From Pithys albifrons albifrons (lineage: Eukaryota > Chordata > Aves > Passeriformes > Thamnophilidae), in the NCBI RefSeq assembly GCF_047495875.1, contig NC_092465.1, positions 3,760,347-3,824,346 on the forward strand: 64,000 bases of DNA, given 5' to 3'. A program made the position numbers and the translations under genes. The first letter of the stretch is position 1; each line of letters starts with the position of its first letter. This document shows positions 59,201 through 64,000 of the stretch, one piece after another. The notes beneath the pieces were generated by a model. It was not told the origin of the DNA and did no database searches. It saw nothing but the letters and a program-made list of their open reading frames with translations.

Positions 59201-62200
59201 CCTGTCTTAGGTCACATGCAGAAGGCACACATCTGGCTTCCTGTAGGTGCAACCTCGGGACATAAACTTTGACTAATTTTTAAACTATAAATATGTAAGG
59301 CTGACACTGAATAAGTTACCTTTTATTCATGTTTTCATAAATTTTCTAGCGTGTTAAAGCATTTAGTGGAGCTCCCATTTTGGACTTTTCAGCTTCAGTT
59401 CTTCTTGCAACAATCTTGCTTTCCTTTCCTCTGACAAATGACATTTTAAGAAATTTCTGTGGCGCAGACACTGCCCACATTACCACCCGTCTTCTTGCCT
59501 ACAACCAGCAGGCCAGTCAGAATTGTTTTGGTAGGGTCACCTATGGAGAAGTCCCGGTAGAGATGTCAGGAGGCATTAGGGGGTCTCAACATAGACTTTT
59601 GCCCCCAGTGGAGCTTTTTCTCGGCATGTATTTCAGTGGTCACTAGCACTCAGGATAATTGCAGCAGACCAATGAGAGTCTCCTCCTCAGAGATATTTCC
59701 TGATCTTTGCAGTTTACAGGATGTCCCTTGGAATGGGAATGCTTGGAGATGACACATCAGGAGGTAGATCCCCACGGTGTCCTTGTTAAACCGAGAGCTG
59801 TACCCTAATTGCTGAGACTACTGAGATGAGCACCTTTTGCACATCCCTCTCCAACATTGCACCCTCTTGAGTGAATAAATCTCTCTCTAGCGAGTGGTAT
59901 TTTATAATTAAAACTGAAAAGGAACAAATTGATTTCAGGAAGCTATTCCAGAGCGTGTAGACGTTTCCCTATGCTGATCAAATCCAGCATAGCTCCTGGG
60001 TGAAAGCTCCCAGCTCTGTACATGTTTGCTTTTGAAAAGTGGCCATCCACCTTATCTTATCAGGCAGCTCACCTTATCAAAGGTAAACATATTTACCACC
60101 TCGTTAAAGGTTCTTTGCACTAGCACTCAAAAGCTGTATTTGTGGACAAAACCCTGTCATCATTGTTTAAGACAGACAGGAGGACAGTTAGGGCCAACTT
60201 TGGAGGTTTCAGTCTGTCAATAGTAGAGCAGCAAAGCAATTCAATACATTATGCATATTTGAGATGGCCTCATTGGTGTTTCCTTCTTGTGTGTTGTGGT
60301 TACTGAATTTTGCTGATGTGTTTGCCGGAGCTGACAAGGTAGACCAAATGAATGGACAAATGCCAAAAAAACAATTATGTTTATTAATGTACATTGATTG
60401 CTTGTTTAGGGTATGAAACAAATTAAAAAATACATTAGTATTTAAACCTTCTTTTTATAGCTGGTCTAATGACTACATGTAATAGAGTGTGTAGTAAAGG
60501 ACAATCTCCAGTATCTATATCTCCTGACTTTAGTGTCAAATTATTTGATTTGAGTTTTAAAATGATGGTTCTCTTATATCTTTAAATCACAGCTTTGTTT
60601 GGGTTTGTTGTTGTTTTTTTCGAGATATATAGGCCTTAAGTCAACTCATTAAGGCCAGAATCAGCTGATCTCATTCACTTTAAACCAAATATTGACCTCA
60701 GCTGTGAGAAACTTCTGATTTTGTGTCACCAAGACAGTCGGGTAGAAAGTGTGGTAGGGTCCCAGAAGTGCAGGCAAATATGTTGCCCCAAAGTCACCGC
60801 CCTTCTTCCACACCACTTGCCTCAAGGAAGGAGAACTCCACAGGGAGACAAGACAAGCCCAAGTCTTTACCCTTATTCACTGTTCTTGTTCCCATTTTGA
60901 TTGTCCTCTCAGACGTCCATGACTTTGCCAGAAGTTTGAGCCCTTTGGAGGAAGAGAAGCATACCCCTAGTCTTCCCCCTCTTCACCCCAGTTCCCACCA
61001 CCATCCAAACACAGCATTTAATGGAGGACTGACTGACACACAGGAGAGGACTCTGGGTTTATGGCCCAAGAAGTTGCTAAATAATTTTACAGTATCTCTT
61101 TTAAGTTTGGGAAAGAAAGTTATAGTGCTTTAAGTTAAGGGCAACATCACTCAGTACGGTCTTAGAAGTCCTGCCAAATAGCAAAGTGAAAGCCATAAAG
61201 TAAACATGACTTAGCGACACCTGGACCTTTCAGGTTTTATAGCAATTGTTTATAATGTTGGACTGGCCTCTAAAATATGTCTGCAGAAATGGTGCTCGTG
61301 CTTTATTTTACCCAACTTGCTCACTTTTTATGTTCTACCCAGGGTCTACCCTTCATTATTTGCACTTATTTAAGGAGTCCTGCTTTCTTCCCTTGCTCTT
61401 TTACTTGGCTTTTTATTCACTAGCCAAGGTGGTGACGTAGATTTAAAAGCACGGTTTCCACATTTAATGGGTGTCTTTCAGAATTCCTCAGCATTATCAG
61501 CACATGTGGCTCAGAACATGGCTAAACTGGCTCCAAAATATGTTTTTACCATTTTCTGGGTTCTCTTCTGAAAACAAAAGCAGCGAAGGTTTAAAAAAAA
61601 ACCCGAATCCACAAAAGTTCCCTTAAAATGTTTTTGGTTTTTGCTTTTTTTTTTGGCTGCTCTGTTGGAAACTCTTCTCATATAATGCCCTATAAATGTA
61701 CCTCGGTGCTACCAGGCCCTATTGGAACTAATGGGGCTTGACAGTTCTTCAGTTAAAAATTATACATGAGGGTCACTTTCCCTTAAATTATCTATTGTAT
61801 GCCAGCTGTTCACAACCACAATGGTCTTACTTTCTTCCCATTGCCTAAAATGGTTAGCTTCACCACAAAGCTGTTGTGACTCTTACTGCAGAGAGCTTTT
61901 AAAGACACTACTTCATCCTAAGCAACACCTTGATGGCACTACTAATTTCAGATAGATTTTTATCAGTTCCAGGGAATGTTGGGAGTGTTCATTTTGCTTG
62001 TTTTGTATCACAACACTTGAGTTATATCATAATTTCTCATTTGCTGTACAACTTTATTCTATTTTTATGTGTTTGAGTGATGCTGCTTTAAGTGCCCATG
62101 AGTGGTACTTCCGGACCATAAGCACTATCAGAGGCAACCTCAGGCAGATAAAGCTCCTTGTCTTTTTGTTGGGGAGGGGAGAAAGGGTCATCGTCAAGTG

Positions 62201-62559
62201 CTGGAGGTTTTTTTTCTATTTTATTCTTCCCTTCTTCCCTATTAAAACTGAAGCTAACACAGCTTTTTTTTTTTTTTTTTTTGTAAAGGGAGACTACACT
62301 TGGGTCATGCTTATTTCAGAATCAAAGCCTTCATCCTGAAATGCTTCTCATTACTTCCTAAAGGTTGCAATGGTCATCTTTGGGCTGTAATTAGAAAGCC
62401 TGACACTTTTAAAGGATGCCTGTAGAATGAAATATTCCTCAAAGTTTTTTGGGGTGACCTTTTTGTTTTTTCCAGTCCTGATTTAAAAATGAAAAGCAAC
62501 CAACTTTCCTGGTCTCCTTGATACTTAAATAAACCTGCCACCCTTATTTCCATAGATTA
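59201..62559. other. Intronic stretch, no gene recognised
   Basis: AT-rich intron with a T19 run (62264-62282) and T-rich tracts near 61640-61660. ORFs such as 60723-61133 (+, 136 codons) have no domain. A phrase near 61715-61740 ('ccctattggaactaatgggg') may be another worn copy of the old palindromic repeat type. Confidence 0.45.
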
Positions 62560-63260
62560 ATGAATAGTGGAAAATACGTGGCAAAGGTTTATTCTCATAC
62601 TCCTCCCTGCCTTATCAGGGGCATTCTTTTTAATTATAAGATAAGTGTGATTTAGTAGTTATTTTTGCAACCTGGCAGAGTTACCACATCTGTAGGGTTG
62701 TTTGATTTTTAGCGTCCACTAGCTTTTTGATGATCCACACTTCCCATAACCTCCAGGCAGCTCAGGAGCCTCCAGCAACACAACTAGTTGCAGTTGGAAC
62801 CTGGCGCAGCTGCATATGGATGCTTATCATTAATTTATTTAAAAACCCGGTCACTGATCCACAGGCTGCGGCAGCTGGAAAGGATCCCATATTGGTTGCA
62901 GTTACACGTTTCTCCCGCTCCATTATGTGATCTTTCAGGGGTTGGGTGCATTAATATGCAACTGTTCTGTTTTCTTTCAGCTGGCTTGTAAACTCTTTAA
63001 CCAGCCGAACAGAGTTTGCAATTGTTGCGGGGTTGAGTGGGTGGATAGGAGCCGGGGCTGCAGCCTTGTCCAGTTGTGGATGGAATAAAATTGACAATGA
63101 TGCAATGGAGCTGGCATCTGGACAACTCCGTGGGATGAATGGCACTGCTCTCGCAGTCCCTCCGGTGGTTGTACGCCTTGTAATAGCTAGCGTAGGAAGG
63201 GTGGTGAAAATTGATATGCACTATTACTACGTGTATAAAACTTAACACTGGGGCCATAGC
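62560..63260. promoter_or_regulatory. Candidate conserved intronic enhancer
   Basis: About 700 bp of repeat-free, motif-dense sequence. TTATCATTAATTTATTTAAA lies near 62824, GCATTAATATGCAA near 62948, and CpGs are retained through 63000-63190. Open frames on both strands (60-90 codons) show no domain. A CTTTCAG acceptor-like sequence occurs at 62975-62981, but what follows is not the expected ZEB2 exon 3. Confidence 0.38.
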
Positions 63261-64000
63261 ACAGGTGGGGGGTTCCTGTTTATTGATTTTTATTACTCGG
63301 TTAGAACATACGGCTAATGCTTTTATACTCCAGGAGCTCTGGGAGTGCTCACCTCAGGTAATAAACCTCTCCATACTTTGCAGTAGTTCACAATTTACAT
63401 GCGAGTTTACGTTCTGCTGTACAAAGCCATCCCTCTCCCCTTTGGAATACATGGCTGAAAGGGAAAAGAAAGTGACTTAAAGCATTTATTTTGGATTTTG
63501 AAAACTACCCGTTCCTGGGATGGAAATGGTCCCTTATTCTAATTACTCATATTTCCAAGAAAATTAGTCACACAAACTTATGTTATGTGTTGTCTCAGAG
63601 GTTGAAAGCAAATTAGGTTTCCAATAAGACAGTACATCAAACAAAGTAGCATGTTCTTGATGCAGATGACTTTTTTTTTAGAATTATGGTTGGACACTTT
63701 TGGCAGACAGATTGTCTTTTACTCTATCAAAATGACAGTTTCTTTTGTAACTGCTACATTCATAATTAGAAGGAGAGAAGCAATCTGCCCAATTTAATAT
63801 ACTAAAAGAAGTTTAGTGTCTTGTGCTAGTAATTTCATTATTTTTAAATATGAATTAATTGTCTTAAAATAATATTGTTAGAAGTATAACTAGTAGGATT
63901 ATGGAACTAATTCTCTTCTTTTTTAAACAGAAAAATCAAAGCTCCTATTAATGCACTTCAGGCTAGATTAGGGGTTTAGGTTTATATCAGGTGTTCTGTT
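63261..64000. other. Intronic AT-rich sequence to window end
   Basis: AT-rich intron with no ORF, island or transposon recognised. A TTTTTTAAACAG acceptor-like site near 63920 is followed by sequence that does not read as ZEB2 exon 3. Confidence 0.5.

Larger units (their letters stand above)
17610..64000 (+). other. ZEB2: ZEB2 intron 2 (5' part, runs past window end)
   Basis: Everything after the GTAAGA donor is assigned to the large second intron of ZEB2. It is also very long in mammals and contains developmental enhancers. The next exon should continue with a Val-Val-Asn-Tyr-type reading frame, and I found no such sequence. The 46 kb here contain no other recognisable gene, only CpG islands in the first 11 kb, AT-rich regulatory-looking blocks, simple repeats, and two short CR1 fragments at 38.2-38.9 kb. 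Nested non-coding RNAs cannot be excluded. Confidence 0.75.

Noticed and set aside
17610..64000. ZEB2 exon 3 in the window
   Set aside because: I looked for sequence encoding the Val-Val-Asn-Tyr continuation and the acidic segment that follows; none was found, so exon 3 lies beyond 64000.

Overview
This is a vertebrate nuclear genomic window, most likely from a bird. The transposon remnants recognisable by eye are CR1-type LINE tails. Two are on the + strand (about 7238-7384 and 38767-38886), two on the - strand (about 3886-4172 and 38239-38290), and 1-305 may be a worn CR1 reverse-transcriptase piece. There are no Alu/B1-type SINEs or L1 blocks, unique sequence predominates, and GC-rich islands are sharply bounded. 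CRISPR arrays, operons, rRNA and tRNA were not seen.

One protein-coding gene is supported: the 5' end of ZEB2 (SIP1/ZFHX1B) on the + strand. Its first coding exon (CDS 17537-17609) encodes 24 full codons that match the ZEB2 N-terminus, including the RRKQ-x-x-P NuRD-recruitment motif, and ends in a GT donor at 17610 in phase 1. About 3 kb upstream, a G-rich CpG island (about 13880-14450) with repeated GC boxes is the likely main promoter. A non-coding exon 1 would end at 14853, or alternatively at 14450, giving a 5'UTR intron of about 2.6-3.0 kb. The 5'UTR in front of the start contains a six-unit CTG repeat and a complete 5-codon upstream ORF.

Layout: 1-12280 is 5' flanking sequence with CR1 fragments. 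12281-14450 is proximal upstream sequence and promoter. 14450-17459 is exon 1 and intron 1, ending in a compound microsatellite. 17460-17609 is exon 2. From 17610 to the window end is the first part of the very large ZEB2 intron 2; no exon 3 sequence was recognised. The first 11 kb of that intron carries a chain of further CpG-rich islands (about 17.6-18.35, 20.6-21.0, 24.3-24.55, 27.1-27.9 and 28.6-28.75 kb), candidates for alternative promoters or untranslated first exons. Further in are several AT-rich blocks that look like conserved regulatory elements, with homeodomain-like sites and little repeat content. There is also a 60-bp near-perfect palindrome at 31100-31159 and an unusual run of three ~87-bp units, each with an inverted repeat, at 39301-39545.

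The picture is the 5' regulatory half of a developmental repressor gene in transposon-poor sequence. All conservation statements are inferred from sequence character and memory of ZEB2; no alignment was run. Nearly all longer ORFs in the window are chance ORFs in GC-rich islands or low-complexity DNA.
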